Shown: in pieces, positions 46,396-55,124 of the stretch
How the letters are laid out: each line of letters starts with the position of its first letter
Position numbering within the stretch: position 1 is the first letter of the stretch
DNA from: Flavobacteriales bacterium
Lineage (GTDB): Bacteria > Bacteroidota > Bacteroidia > Flavobacteriales_F > PHOS-HE28
Assembly (NCBI GenBank): GCA_016710965.1
Contig: JADJTW010000012.1
Location: 22,900 to 86,899 of the forward strand
DNA length: 64,000 nucleotides
Direction of reading: 5' to 3'
Notes under the pieces: model-generated
What the model was told of the DNA's origin: nothing
Databases searched by the model: none
The model's input: only the letters and a program-made list of their open reading frames with translations
Translations under genes and position numbers: made by a program

Positions 46396-48057
46396 TCAGT
46401 CGACAACCACTTTCGCATGAGCTCGACCGCTCCCATGAAACAGGATCAGGGTATATGTCCCGGACGGCAGGCCCGCAAGGTCCAGCATACCCTGTTTCGT
46501 TGAAGGAACGAAATGCCGTCGCACCGCACGACCCGCAGGATCCAACAGGCCCACCTCCTGCACCGCCTCATCGCTCGTCCATGACAGGCTTCCTGTCGTG
46601 GGTATAGGGAAGATGTTCATCCCGTCCTGATCATTCGCCCTGGAAATGGACATGTTCGGGTCCACGACAGCATATTGCAGCATCATCATGTTGTCCTCGT
46701 GCAGCAGGTTGTGGCAGTGGTACATGAAGGGCCAGCCATCGGTAGGTTCCGTGAAGCGCATGATGAGCTTCACGACCTCCCATCGGTCCACCAGCACCAC
46801 ATCCTTCGGTCCTTGTTCCCATGCCGGTGGCGGTTGCAGGTTGCGCTCGAGGATGAAGAAGGACACACCGTGGATGTGCATCGGATGCGCCATGTTGGAA
46901 TTGTTCACCACGTTCCACACCTCAACACTTCCCAATTGAACGGTGTCGTTGACCACGTTCAAGTCGAACATGAGCCCGTTGATCATGAACATGCCCATGC
47001 CCACCATGCCCGTACCGGTGATGTTCTTGGTGCGCGTTTGAACGCTCTCGGCCTCATCGGGCGCCACGTGCGTAAACAAGTTGGCCGGAATGGCGGTGAC
47101 CGGATCGGCCGTTGGTGCCACCACGCGAATACGCATCACCGGGAAATCGATGCCGTTGAGCGCACTGCTCTCCCATAGGATGTTGCCGGAACCCGGAACC
47201 GTTTGCGGCAGTTCACTGCCATGGCTCATCAGCAGCAGGCTGTCGCCTTCCATGCCCGTGAAGTCCAGCAGTACTTCGGCGCGTTCGCCATTGCTCAGCC
47301 ATAGGCGATCGGTGCTCACGGGCGAAGGCAGTAGACCGCCGTCACCGGCGATCACGTTGAACACTTGACCGTTATCGAGCCCCAATGCATAGATGCGTGC
47401 GTTCGATCCGTTCAGCAGCCGCAACCTCACCACTTGTGCTGGGCATTGCAGGTAGGCGTTCGGCGTACCGTTCACCAGCACCGAATCGCCGAAGGGATAG
47501 AAGGCGAAGTCGCCATTGGGCTGGAACTTCCGGTCCTGCACCACTGCGGGAAAGTCGTCGACCCCGTAGGTGCGTGGAAGGTCGAGCGCCGCTTCATCCT
47601 CATCCTGTACGATGATGAAGCCGGCCAGGCCGAAGTTGGCCTGCTCTGCGGTGAGCTCATGCGGATGCGGATGGTACCAGTAGGTCGCCGCCGGGTTCTT
47701 CACCATGAAGCGGGCGAACCATGACTCCCCAGGCAGCACTTCGCGCGGCGGACCGCCATCCATTTCGCCCGGCACATGCATGCCATGCCAGTGCATGCTG
47801 GTCACCTGCGCAAGCTCGTTGTGGATGCGGATGCGGGCGGAATCGCCGCGATGCAGGATGAGCGTCGGCCCCAGGTACTCGGCGCTGGCCCCGTAGGTAT
47901 TCGTATTCACGCCGGGGTAGAATTGATGCACATGCTCGTCCACCACCAGGTCGAAGGTGTCCAGGTCCAGCGCCGGTGGAATGGCGAGCGGATTGTTGAA
48001 TTGCGCCGTAGTACCGGAGGCGATGAAGGCAGCAATGAGGAGCGTGATCGGTTTCAT
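46396..48057 (-). CDS. multicopper oxidase with T9SS type A sorting domain
   Basis: This 553 aa protein has a signal peptide (cut near TTAQF). Three cupredoxin domains carry the copper ligands in HWHGMHVPGEMDGG, YWYHPHPHE, HPMHIHGVSFF and the type 1/3 motif HCHNLLHEDNMM with axial Met. The last about 80 residues (IFPIPTTGSLSWTS...LAGLPSGTYTLILF...AKVVVD) form a T9SS type A domain. The enzyme is therefore likely moved to the cell surface instead of staying periplasmic. Substrates could be Cu(I), Fe(II), Mn(II) or phenolics; the CueO-like Met-rich segment is absent. It is next to the Rrf2 regulator on the same strand. Confidence 0.9.
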   Translation of the reverse strand: MKPITLLIAAFIASGTTAQFNNPLAIPPALDLDTFDLVVDEHVHQFYPGVNTNTYGASAEYLGPTLILHRGDSARIRIHNELAQVTSMHWHGMHVPGEMDGGPPREVLPGESWFARFMVKNPAATYWYHPHPHELTAEQANFGLAGFIIVQDEDEAALDLPRTYGVDDFPAVVQDRKFQPNGDFAFYPFGDSVLVNGTPNAYLQCPAQVVRLRLLNGSNARIYALGLDNGQVFNVIAGDGGLLPSPVSTDRLWLSNGERAEVLLDFTGMEGDSLLLMSHGSELPQTVPGSGNILWESSALNGIDFPVMRIRVVAPTADPVTAIPANLFTHVAPDEAESVQTRTKNITGTGMVGMGMFMINGLMFDLNVVNDTVQLGSVEVWNVVNNSNMAHPMHIHGVSFFILERNLQPPPAWEQGPKDVVLVDRWEVVKLIMRFTEPTDGWPFMYHCHNLLHEDNMMMLQYAVVDPNMSISRANDQDGMNIFPIPTTGSLSWTSDEAVQEVGLLDPAGRAVRRHFVPSTKQGMLDLAGLPSGTYTLILFHGSGRAHAKVVVD

Positions 48058-48189
48058 CTGCGAGGATTGATGTCAGCGCAACCTACCTGCACGGTTCAAC
48101 AGGCACGCTGACATCGATCAGCTGGTGCGCGAACCTCGGACCCTTCGCTTGGTGGCGACGCTCCCATGGCCTTCTCGGTCCCAATGCGA

Positions 48190-48624
48190 TCACCGCTTCA
48201 GGACACTCCCGCCTTCCTTCAGGTCTTGGACCAGATCGAGCACGCTGGTCCGTTCCAGCATCCTGCGCAGGTCCTCTCGCACCTTGAGGAAATGCCCATG
48301 CAGCGCACAAGGCCTGGTGGCATCGCACTGCGATAGCCCCAATGCGCAGCCCTTGTAGATGGCATCGCCATCGATCGTTGCTACGATGTGGCTCAGCTTC
48401 ACCCTGCGGGCCAACGCAGGCGGAACGGAAAAGCCCCCGCCGGGTCCCTTGGTGGATAGCACGAGATCGGCGCGCACCAGCTTCTGCAGGACCTTGGCGG
48501 TAAAAGCTTCGGGAACCTCCGTCTCCTTCGCGATCGAGCGCAGGTTCATGCTGTTGCCCTCCGCGCTGTGCGCTGCAATGCACACTACGGCTCGTATCGC
48601 ATACTCGCATGCCTTGGAGAACAT
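48190..48624 (-). CDS. Rrf2-family iron-sulfur transcriptional regulator (NsrR-like)
   Basis: The protein is 144 aa from ATG 48624 (MFSKACEYAIRAVVCIA); a longer frame starts at 48645. The winged helix includes IAKETEVPEAFTAKVLQKLVRA and the wing STKGPGGGFSV. Three cysteines in CALGLSQCDATRPCALHGHF are spaced as in NsrR/IscR-type Fe-S binding loops. Such proteins sense NO, redox or Fe-S status. It lies 1.5 kb from the cytochrome c/nosZ promoter and is the natural candidate for the inverted repeat found there and before the fasciclin gene, but that link is inference. Confidence 0.88.
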   Translation of the reverse strand: MFSKACEYAIRAVVCIAAHSAEGNSMNLRSIAKETEVPEAFTAKVLQKLVRADLVLSTKGPGGGFSVPPALARRVKLSHIVATIDGDAIYKGCALGLSQCDATRPCALHGHFLKVREDLRRMLERTSVLDLVQDLKEGGSVLKR

Positions 48625-48695
48625 GACCGCAAAGGACGCGAACATGCTGCATGCCTGGCATGATGCGCATCAGGATGTCCCATCGGCTCTTCCAC

Positions 48696-49967
48696 CTACG
48701 TAGGATAGGCCTGCACCACGCGCGGATGCCGACGGCGTACCAGGTGAACGAGCAACGCGATGACACCGAGCGGGATGGGGACGGATGTGAGCAACTGGAT
48801 CCAGTAGTAGCCGGGGACCATGCCCCAACCGATCCAGAAGAAGGTGCCCTGAATGAACAGAGATGCCTCGCTGAGCAGCACGCCCGAGGTGAAGAGCGAG
48901 AGGCCGATGCGCGCCAGGCGGTCCGTGGAAATGAACCAGCCCCGCGTTAGGGCCATGGCGAAGAGCATCATGCTGATGGCCCCGAGCATGTTCAGGTGGA
49001 TGAAGCCGATGACGTAGTTGCGGATGGTGAAGGACATGACCGCCACCTGCGGCACGGCCACTGCGGTTTGCATGAGCACCTTGAGCCCCATGCCGATGAG
49101 CGCGTAGGTAACGCAGCGCCACGCCCATAACGGAGCCTTGTCGAACAACTGCGACTGCGTGGCACGGATGGAGCGCGCCGTGCGCCACCCGGCCCAGAAC
49201 TGCAGCAGGACCCCCACCGAGTTGATGGCGATGATGATCCCATGCCGTTCGCTCCATGCGATGGCCAGGGCGAACGTCAGCACGGTGGAGACCAGCCACA
49301 AGCGTATGGTGAGCGGATCGATCACCTCGGCAACACCGTGCGTCTCGGCCCACCGGATGAACAGCGCCAGCGATGCGAACCAGAACCAGCCGTTGAACTG
49401 GAAATGGAGGAAGAACTGGATGCTCCAGTAGTACCACTCCGTGCCGAATAGACCGTTCGCCAGCAACGGGCCGATGGCCCATACACCGATGGTGGAGATC
49501 ACCATCATCCACACGGCGATGCGCACCAATCTGCGGCTTCCGGCCGGGCGCCAATGCCGGGTGCCACGCCACGCCAGGAAGACAAGGGCATACGACAAGA
49601 GCAGATGCGCTGTGGTGAAGGCGATGGAAACCGGGCCATAGGACTGCACGGGGAACGAAACGAGCATGCCAACGATGGCCAATTGCACCAGTAGGAAGAG
49701 GATGCGGTGCGCCTTCCGCGACTTCCGTTCATCCATATCCTCCAACAGGAAGACCAGGAGGGCGACGAAGACCCAACCGAGCATGGCCACGTGCGAATGG
49801 GCCTGAAGGAGCGCCTTGAACCGCACGAAAGAGATGTCCACCACATAGAAGCTGCGCAATGCGCAGCCGATGATGGCCGCAATGGCCAGGTTCAAGAGCG
49901 CAATACCGAACCAGGCACGGAATGAGCCCGATGGTGCAGAAGGAGTTGTGCGTGGAGGTGCTGCCAT
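48696..49967 (-). CDS. haem-copper-oxidase-like (CcoN/NnrS-like) membrane protein
   Basis: The protein is 423 aa from ATG 49967 (MAAPPRTTPSAPSG), with about 12 transmembrane helices. Histidines in helices, as in LQAHSHVAMLGWVFVALLVF, FFLHFQFNGWFWF and IGFIHLNMLGAIS, recall haem ligands of subunit I-type oxidases and NnrS. Such stand-alone proteins are frequent beside denitrification genes in Bacteroidota. The function is probably related to NO/N-oxide respiration or haem-copper handling. It is divergent from the cytochrome c gene, and the intergenic space carries the shared motif pair. Confidence 0.75.
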   Translation of the reverse strand: MAAPPRTTPSAPSGSFRAWFGIALLNLAIAAIIGCALRSFYVVDISFVRFKALLQAHSHVAMLGWVFVALLVFLLEDMDERKSRKAHRILFLLVQLAIVGMLVSFPVQSYGPVSIAFTTAHLLLSYALVFLAWRGTRHWRPAGSRRLVRIAVWMMVISTIGVWAIGPLLANGLFGTEWYYWSIQFFLHFQFNGWFWFASLALFIRWAETHGVAEVIDPLTIRLWLVSTVLTFALAIAWSERHGIIIAINSVGVLLQFWAGWRTARSIRATQSQLFDKAPLWAWRCVTYALIGMGLKVLMQTAVAVPQVAVMSFTIRNYVIGFIHLNMLGAISMMLFAMALTRGWFISTDRLARIGLSLFTSGVLLSEASLFIQGTFFWIGWGMVPGYYWIQLLTSVPIPLGVIALLVHLVRRRHPRVVQAYPT

Positions 49968-49991
49968 GCCATCGGACGAAATGCGTCCCGG

Positions 49992-50024
49992 ATGACAAAC
50001 GTCATATACCGGACGGAACTGTCC
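49992..50024. promoter_or_regulatory. motif pair upstream of the cytochrome c-nosZ operon
   Basis: Two elements are present: ATGACAAACGTCAT (49992-50005), an inverted repeat ATGAC/GTCAT, and TACCGGACGGAACTGTCC (50007-50024), whose core CGGAC-N6-GTCCG is also an inverted repeat (it extends one base to 50025). Both recur upstream of the fasciclin gene. The site lies between two divergent genes (49967 and 50110). Confidence 0.65.
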
Positions 50025-50109
50025 GATGATTTTTGTCACGCATCACTGATGCTCGCACGCCGGGATCTCGAATGGTGCGGCTCAGAGCGAACAACGAACA
50101 ACAAGAACG

Positions 50110-50592
50110 ATGAGAACAAAGAACGCGATCATCCCAGGAATACTGGCCGTGGCACTGCCCCTGCTGATGGCGGCATGCGGCGGCGAAGCAACACCGTCAT
50201 TGCCACCGGGAGCCCAAGCACCAGGGACCGATGCGAGCACCGGCGGTGCTTCGGAAGGCGCCACCACGCATTCCAGCCTGTTCACCGAAGCGGACCTGGA
50301 CCTGGGCGACATCGATCCAGCGCGCGTGGAGAAGGGGAAGCTCACCTACGATGTGAAATGCCAGGCCTGCCATAGCACGGGCGAGAAGCGCATCGTGGGG
50401 CCGGGCTGGAAGGGGATCACGACCAAGCGCAAGCCGGAATGGATCATGAACATGATCGTGCATACCGATGCCATGCTGGAGAGCGATGCCGAAGCGCAGA
50501 AGATGCTTGAAGAATGCCTTGTGCGCATGCCCAACCAGAACCTGAGCCATGATGAAGCACGCGATGTGCTCGAATTCATGCGCACGCTTTGA
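50110..50592 (+). CDS. lipoprotein cytochrome c (electron donor candidate for NosZ)
   Basis: This 160 aa protein has the lipobox LLMAAC at about residues 18-23. An Ala/Gly/Thr-rich linker leads to a monohaem class I cytochrome c domain with CQACH (haem-binding) and a downstream RMPNQNLS that supplies the Met ligand. It is the first gene of the nos run, 40 bases before nosZ. In clade II nos clusters, such cytochromes carry electrons from the bc1/alternative complex to NosZ. Confidence 0.9.
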   Translation: MRTKNAIIPGILAVALPLLMAACGGEATPSLPPGAQAPGTDASTGGASEGATTHSSLFTEADLDLGDIDPARVEKGKLTYDVKCQACHSTGEKRIVGPGWKGITTKRKPEWIMNMIVHTDAMLESDAEAQKMLEECLVRMPNQNLSHDEARDVLEFMRTL

Positions 50593-50632
50593 TCCACCGA
50601 CCCCAGCTACTGACCATACCAAAACCAAGATC

Positions 50633-52630
50633 ATGAAACGACCGCTTCTAGTAACCGGCACCACCCTAGGCCTCATCGCAGGAGCCTTTCTCCTGATGAA
50701 CAGCCTGCCCGGTTGCCGCCCTTCCAGGACCACCAAGAGCGTGGTCACCGGCGATGCCGCTGCCAGAGTGTATGTGAAACCCGGCACGCATGACGAATTC
50801 TACAACCTGGTGAGCGGCGGCTTCAGCGGCCAGCTTGCCGTGTACGGCCTGCCCAGCGGACGACTGCTGCGCGAGGTTCCCGTTCTCAGCGTAGACCCCG
50901 AGAGCGGCTACGGCTACAGTGAGGAGACCAAAGGCATGCTCACCACCAGCCAGGGCTTCATCCCCTGGGATGACACGCACCACCCGGAACTCTCCCAAAC
51001 GAACGGCATCCCCGACGGCAAGTGGTGCTTCATCAACGGCAACAACACACCGCGCATCGCGCAGGTCGACCTGGGCACCTTCCGCACCATCAACATCATC
51101 GAGATCCCGAACAGTGCGGGCAACCACAGCTCGCCCTTCACCACCGGCAACAGCGAATACGTCGTGGCCGGCACGCGCTTCAGCGTGCCCATGGGCGACG
51201 ATGCCTCGCGCGATGTGCCCATCAAGACCTACAAGCAGAACTTCAAAGGCAACGTAAGCTTCATCCACCCCGATCCGGAGACCGGGAAGATGAGCATCGC
51301 CTTCCAGATCACAACCCCTGGTGTGAACTTCGACCTGAGCCACGCCGGCAAAGGCCCCAGCGAAGGCTGGTTCTTCTTCAGCTGCTACAACACGGAGCAG
51401 GCGTACAGCCTGTTGGAGGTGAACGCGAGCCAGCGCGACAAGGACTTCATCATGGCCGTGAACTGGAAGCTGGCCGAACAGCTGGCCAAGGATGGCAAGG
51501 GCAAGCGTGTGCCTGGTCGGCACTTCAGCAACCACTGGAACGAGCGGACCCATAGTTCCGAGACCACCGTGTACGAAGACGTCCTGCAACTCGACCCCAA
51601 GGACCATCCAGGGCTCCTGTACTTCATGCCATGCCCCAAGAGCCCGCATGGCTGCGATGTGGACCCCACGGGCAGATTCATCGTTGGCAGTGGCAAGCTC
51701 GCGGCGCTCGTTCCTGTGTTCTCCTTCGAGAAGATGCAGGCCGCCATTGCCGAGAAGGACTTTGAGGGCGACTTCGCCGGCATCCCGGTGCTGAAGTACG
51801 AGAGCGTCCTGCACGGCGAGGTGAAGAAACCTGGTCTCGGCCCCCTGCATACCGAGTTCGATGACAAGGGCAACGCATACACCAGCTTCTTCGTGAGCAG
51901 CGAGATCGTAAAATGGAATGTGGAGAGCGTTGGAGTGTTGGACCGCGTGCCCACCTACTACAGCATCGGCCACCTGTGCATACCCGGTGGCGACAGCCAG
52001 AAGCCCTGGGGCAAATACGTGATCGCCTACAACAAGATCACCAAGGACCGCTACCTGCCAACCGGACCCGAACTGGCCCAGAGCGCGCAACTCTACAGCA
52101 TAGAGGGCGACAAGATGGAGCTGCTGCTGGATTTCCCCACCACCGGCGAACCGCACTATGCGCAAGCCATCCCCGCCGACCTGGTGAAGCCGCGCGAAGT
52201 CAAGTTCTTCAAGATCGAGGAGAATGAGCACCCGTACGTGGCCAAGGGCGAGAAGGACACCAAGATCGAGCGTCGCGGCAAGGAGGTGCATGTATGGATG
52301 ACCACCATCCGCTCGCACTTCGCACCGGACAACATCGAAGGCGTGAAGCTGGGTGATGAGGTGTATTTCCACGTGACCAACCTGGAGCAGGATTGGGATG
52401 TGCCGCACGGCTTCGCCATCAAGGGTGCCGCCAACGCCGAACTGCTGCTCATGCCCGGTGAGACGCAAACACTGAAGTGGATCCCCACTCGTGTGGGCGT
52501 GACACCGATGTATTGCACCGACTTCTGCTCCGCCCTCCACCAGGAGATGCAGGGCTATGTGCGCGTATCACCAGCGAACAGCACCGTGCCACTGACCGCA
52601 CTGACTGTTTCGGTGGACGCTGAAATGTGA
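50633..52630 (+). CDS. nosZ: nitrous-oxide reductase, clade II (Sec-dependent)
   Basis: This 665 aa periplasmic copper enzyme reduces N2O to N2. The N-terminus (MKRPLLVTGTTLGLIAGAF...SLPGCRPS) is a Sec-type or lipoprotein-like signal without the twin-arginine motif, which marks clade II. CuZ-centre histidines lie in a seven-bladed propeller (GRHFSNHWNERTHSSET, PHGCDVDPTGRF, GPLHTEFDDKG, IGHLCIPGGD). The C-terminal cupredoxin carries the CuA motif CTDFCSALHQEMQGY. ATG 50633 is chosen; the frame extends upstream into the cytochrome gene. A long hairpin separates it from the next gene. Confidence 0.96.
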   Translation: MKRPLLVTGTTLGLIAGAFLLMNSLPGCRPSRTTKSVVTGDAAARVYVKPGTHDEFYNLVSGGFSGQLAVYGLPSGRLLREVPVLSVDPESGYGYSEETKGMLTTSQGFIPWDDTHHPELSQTNGIPDGKWCFINGNNTPRIAQVDLGTFRTINIIEIPNSAGNHSSPFTTGNSEYVVAGTRFSVPMGDDASRDVPIKTYKQNFKGNVSFIHPDPETGKMSIAFQITTPGVNFDLSHAGKGPSEGWFFFSCYNTEQAYSLLEVNASQRDKDFIMAVNWKLAEQLAKDGKGKRVPGRHFSNHWNERTHSSETTVYEDVLQLDPKDHPGLLYFMPCPKSPHGCDVDPTGRFIVGSGKLAALVPVFSFEKMQAAIAEKDFEGDFAGIPVLKYESVLHGEVKKPGLGPLHTEFDDKGNAYTSFFVSSEIVKWNVESVGVLDRVPTYYSIGHLCIPGGDSQKPWGKYVIAYNKITKDRYLPTGPELAQSAQLYSIEGDKMELLLDFPTTGEPHYAQAIPADLVKPREVKFFKIEENEHPYVAKGEKDTKIERRGKEVHVWMTTIRSHFAPDNIEGVKLGDEVYFHVTNLEQDWDVPHGFAIKGAANAELLLMPGETQTLKWIPTRVGVTPMYCTDFCSALHQEMQGYVRVSPANSTVPLTALTVSVDAEM

Positions 52631-52640
52631 AACCGGTAAT

Positions 52641-52697
52641 GAAGGTGAGGGTGGTAAGGGAGGTGCCAAGACACCCACCTTCACCACCCTCACCTTC
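52641..52697 (+). promoter_or_regulatory. long intercistronic hairpin after nosZ
   Basis: Perfect 15-base arms GAAGGTGAGGGTGGT (52641-52655) and ACCACCCTCACCTTC (52683-52697) enclose a second stem AGGTG/CACCC. There is no T-run, so it looks more like a stabilising or processing stem than a terminator, leaving downstream nos genes expressed at a different level. Confidence 0.6.
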
Positions 52698-52732
52698 TTC
52701 ACCACCCTCTCTTCCTCTACCTTCCACATGCC

Positions 52733-53317
52733 ATGAAACCCATCTCCCGCGTGATGATCGCCATCGCAGCCCTTGCGCTGCTGGCGCTGTTGATCGTGCC
52801 CATCTGGCGCATCGACCTTCAGGCCCCGCAGTATCCTGAAGGATTGTTCATACAGATCTACGCCGACCACTTCGCCGGTGATGTGGAGAAGATCAATGGC
52901 CTGAACCACTACATCGGCATGGCCACGATACACGATGAGATGTTCCCCGAGTTCATCTACCTGCCCAGGGTGCTCATTGCGTTAGCCGCATTCGGTGTGC
53001 TGGCCGCGCTATGGGGAAAGCGACGCGGGCTCTTCGCCGGGCTCATCACGCTCTCGGCCTTCGGGCTATGGGCGTTGTACGACATGTACAAATGGGGCTA
53101 TAGCTATGGCCACGAGCTCGATCCGCGCGCCGCGATCAAGGTGGAAGGCCAGGCGTACCAGCCGCCCTTGATCGGCCACAAGCAACTGTTGAACTTCGAT
53201 GCCTGGTCGACCCCCGATACAGGCGGCTGGGTGCTCTTCGGGGTGATGGGCCTGCTGGCCGGTGTCTACTTCCTGGAACTTCGCCGGAAGAAACCGGCCA
53301 AGCCCGCAACTGCATGA
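52733..53317 (+). CDS. nosB: NosB-like membrane protein of the nos cluster
   Basis: This 194 aa protein has about four transmembrane helices (8-25, 78-95, 105-122 and 165-182) and two short periplasmic loops with FIQIYADHFAGDVEKINGLN and a GHKQLLNF motif. It sits between nosZ and nosL, the place where clade II clusters carry a membrane protein called NosB. I assign the name by position and topology, not by a known active site. The stop overlaps the nosL start by 4 bases. Confidence 0.65.
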   Translation: MKPISRVMIAIAALALLALLIVPIWRIDLQAPQYPEGLFIQIYADHFAGDVEKINGLNHYIGMATIHDEMFPEFIYLPRVLIALAAFGVLAALWGKRRGLFAGLITLSAFGLWALYDMYKWGYSYGHELDPRAAIKVEGQAYQPPLIGHKQLLNFDAWSTPDTGGWVLFGVMGLLAGVYFLELRRKKPAKPATA

Positions 53318-53751
53318 TGCGCATGAACCCCATCATCCTCTTCCTCGCCATCGCGCTGCATTCCTGCGCACCGACCGAACCGACCATTGATTTCGGCAAG
53401 GCCGAGTGCGCCCACTGCCGCATGAACGTTGTGGACCGCCAGTACGGCGCCGCACTGGTGACATTGAAGGGCCGCGAGTATGTCTTCGATGATGTTGTTT
53501 GCATGGTCCACTTCGTGGAGAAGGGGACGGTGGCGGAAGACCAGGTAGCCGCATGGTACGTGTGCGACCATGCCAGGCCAGGTGCATTGATCGATGCGAC
53601 GAAGGCCTTGTACCTGACCGGCCCTGCCTTTCGCAGTCCGATGCGCGGTGATGTGGCCGCCTTCGCTGATGAAGCCGCACGGAACGCAGCGCAGCAAGCC
53701 GAAGACAAGTCCTTGGATTGGAATTCAGTCCGCCAAGTCCTCACTCCTTAG
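53314..53751 (+). CDS. nosL: NosL copper-chaperone lipoprotein
   Basis: This 145 aa protein has the lipobox LHSC (residues 15-18). The mature N-terminus has ECAHCRMNVVDRQYGA, the C-x-x-C-x-M copper-binding motif, and then the NosL fold with GREYVFDDVVCMVHF. NosL delivers Cu(I) to NosZ. ATGA overlap with the preceding gene and a two-base gap to nosD show one operon. Confidence 0.9.
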   Translation: MMRMNPIILFLAIALHSCAPTEPTIDFGKAECAHCRMNVVDRQYGAALVTLKGREYVFDDVVCMVHFVEKGTVAEDQVAAWYVCDHARPGALIDATKALYLTGPAFRSPMRGDVAAFADEAARNAAQQAEDKSLDWNSVRQVLTP

Positions 53752-53753
53752 CT

Positions 53754-55124
53754 GTGCGCGAACTGAAGGGATCGATCCTGCTCCTGGCTTGCTTGAACGT
53801 AGCGCATGTGGATGCCCGCACATGGCGGTACCGAAGCGGCGAGGGTGCTTCGTTGCAGACGGTGATCAATGGCACTGCTTCGGGTGATACTGTGGTGGTT
53901 GAAGGCACCGTGAGCGAAGGCAGCATTCGGGTGGATCGACCGCTGGTGCTGCTCGGCGGTGCCCATGCGGTGATCGATGGCGGTGGGGAGGATGATGCCT
54001 TACTGATCACCGCCGACCATGTGACGGTGAAAGGCTTCACCATCCGGGGCTCGCGCCGCAGCAACCTCGACGACATGTCGGGCATCAAGGTGAACGCGTG
54101 CCGGGGCACTGTGATCGCAAACAACATCCTGGACAAATGCTTCTTCGCCATCTACCTCAGCGGAGCCAGGGATGCGCTGATCGAAGGCAACACCGTCCTG
54201 GGCGAACCGGGCGCGGAGGAACACATGGCCAATGGCATCCACTTGTGGAAGTGCAGCAATGCGACGATCCGGAACAACCGCGTCGAATACCACCGCGACG
54301 GGATCTATTTCGAGTTCGTGACCGATTCGCGCATCACGGGGAATACGACCATGCACAACCTGCGCTACGGGCTGCACTTCATGTTCAGCCATCGCGATGC
54401 GTACGAGGACAATCACTTCGAGGACAACGGCGCCGGCGTTGCCGTCATGTTCTCGCACCACATCGCCATGCGGCGCAATCGCTTCCTGGCCAATCGTGGC
54501 GCCAGCGCCTACGGGCTGTTGTTGAAGGAGATCAACGATGGCGAGATCAAGGACAACACGTTCCAGGACAATACCACGGGCATCATGGTGGACGGATGCA
54601 ATCGCATCAAGGTGCATGACAACGTGTTCCGGCTGAACGGCTGGGCCTTGCGGCTCTTCGCCAATGCCATCGACTGCGACTTCCGGGGCAACACCTTCGC
54701 CGGGAATACCTTCGACGTGAGCACCAACGGATCGTTGATCCCCAACACCATGAGCGGCAACTATTGGGACCGCTATTCAGGCTATGACCTGGACCGCGAT
54801 GGATACGGCGATGTGCCGCACCGGCCGCTGGGCTTCTTCACCTTGCTGGTGGAGATGCAACCGTACGCCATGGTGTTCTCGCGCAGCCTCTTCGTGTCCT
54901 TGCTGGATCGCGCCGAGCGCTTGATCCCCTCCCTGTCGCCAGAGAGCATGAAGGACGACAGGCCCTTGATGCGCCCGCCCGCGCACCTCAGCACGGTGTC
55001 CGTGCATTCCGCGGAAGCCTGCGATGGCGATACCACCCGTGATCCGTGCGCACCTGTTGACGCCTGCTCGCCCGGTCTTGCAGCATGCCCCCACCTAATC
55101 CACCTTCGCGTACCGCATGGCTGA
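53754..55124 (+). CDS. nosD: NosD, periplasmic copper-loading beta-helix protein
   Basis: The protein is 456 aa. GTG 53754 is chosen because no ATG lies near and the following residues (VRELKGSILLLACLNVAHVDA) make a signal peptide. The body is a right-handed parallel beta-helix with recurrent N-x-I/F and D-G-I-Y patterns (ENTVLGEPG, YHRDGIYFEFVTDS, GIMVDGCNRI) ending in NYWDRYSGYDLDRDGYGDVPHRP, a conserved NosD C-terminal signature. NosD works with NosF and NosY to mature the CuZ centre. The gene end overlaps nosF by 8 bases. Confidence 0.93.
   Translation: MRELKGSILLLACLNVAHVDARTWRYRSGEGASLQTVINGTASGDTVVVEGTVSEGSIRVDRPLVLLGGAHAVIDGGGEDDALLITADHVTVKGFTIRGSRRSNLDDMSGIKVNACRGTVIANNILDKCFFAIYLSGARDALIEGNTVLGEPGAEEHMANGIHLWKCSNATIRNNRVEYHRDGIYFEFVTDSRITGNTTMHNLRYGLHFMFSHRDAYEDNHFEDNGAGVAVMFSHHIAMRRNRFLANRGASAYGLLLKEINDGEIKDNTFQDNTTGIMVDGCNRIKVHDNVFRLNGWALRLFANAIDCDFRGNTFAGNTFDVSTNGSLIPNTMSGNYWDRYSGYDLDRDGYGDVPHRPLGFFTLLVEMQPYAMVFSRSLFVSLLDRAERLIPSLSPESMKDDRPLMRPPAHLSTVSVHSAEACDGDTTRDPCAPVDACSPGLAACPHLIHLRVPHG

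Noticed and set aside
50666..52540. Antisense open frame of 624 codons opposite nosZ
   Set aside because: nosZ is certain from its copper motifs; the antisense product has no recognisable domain.
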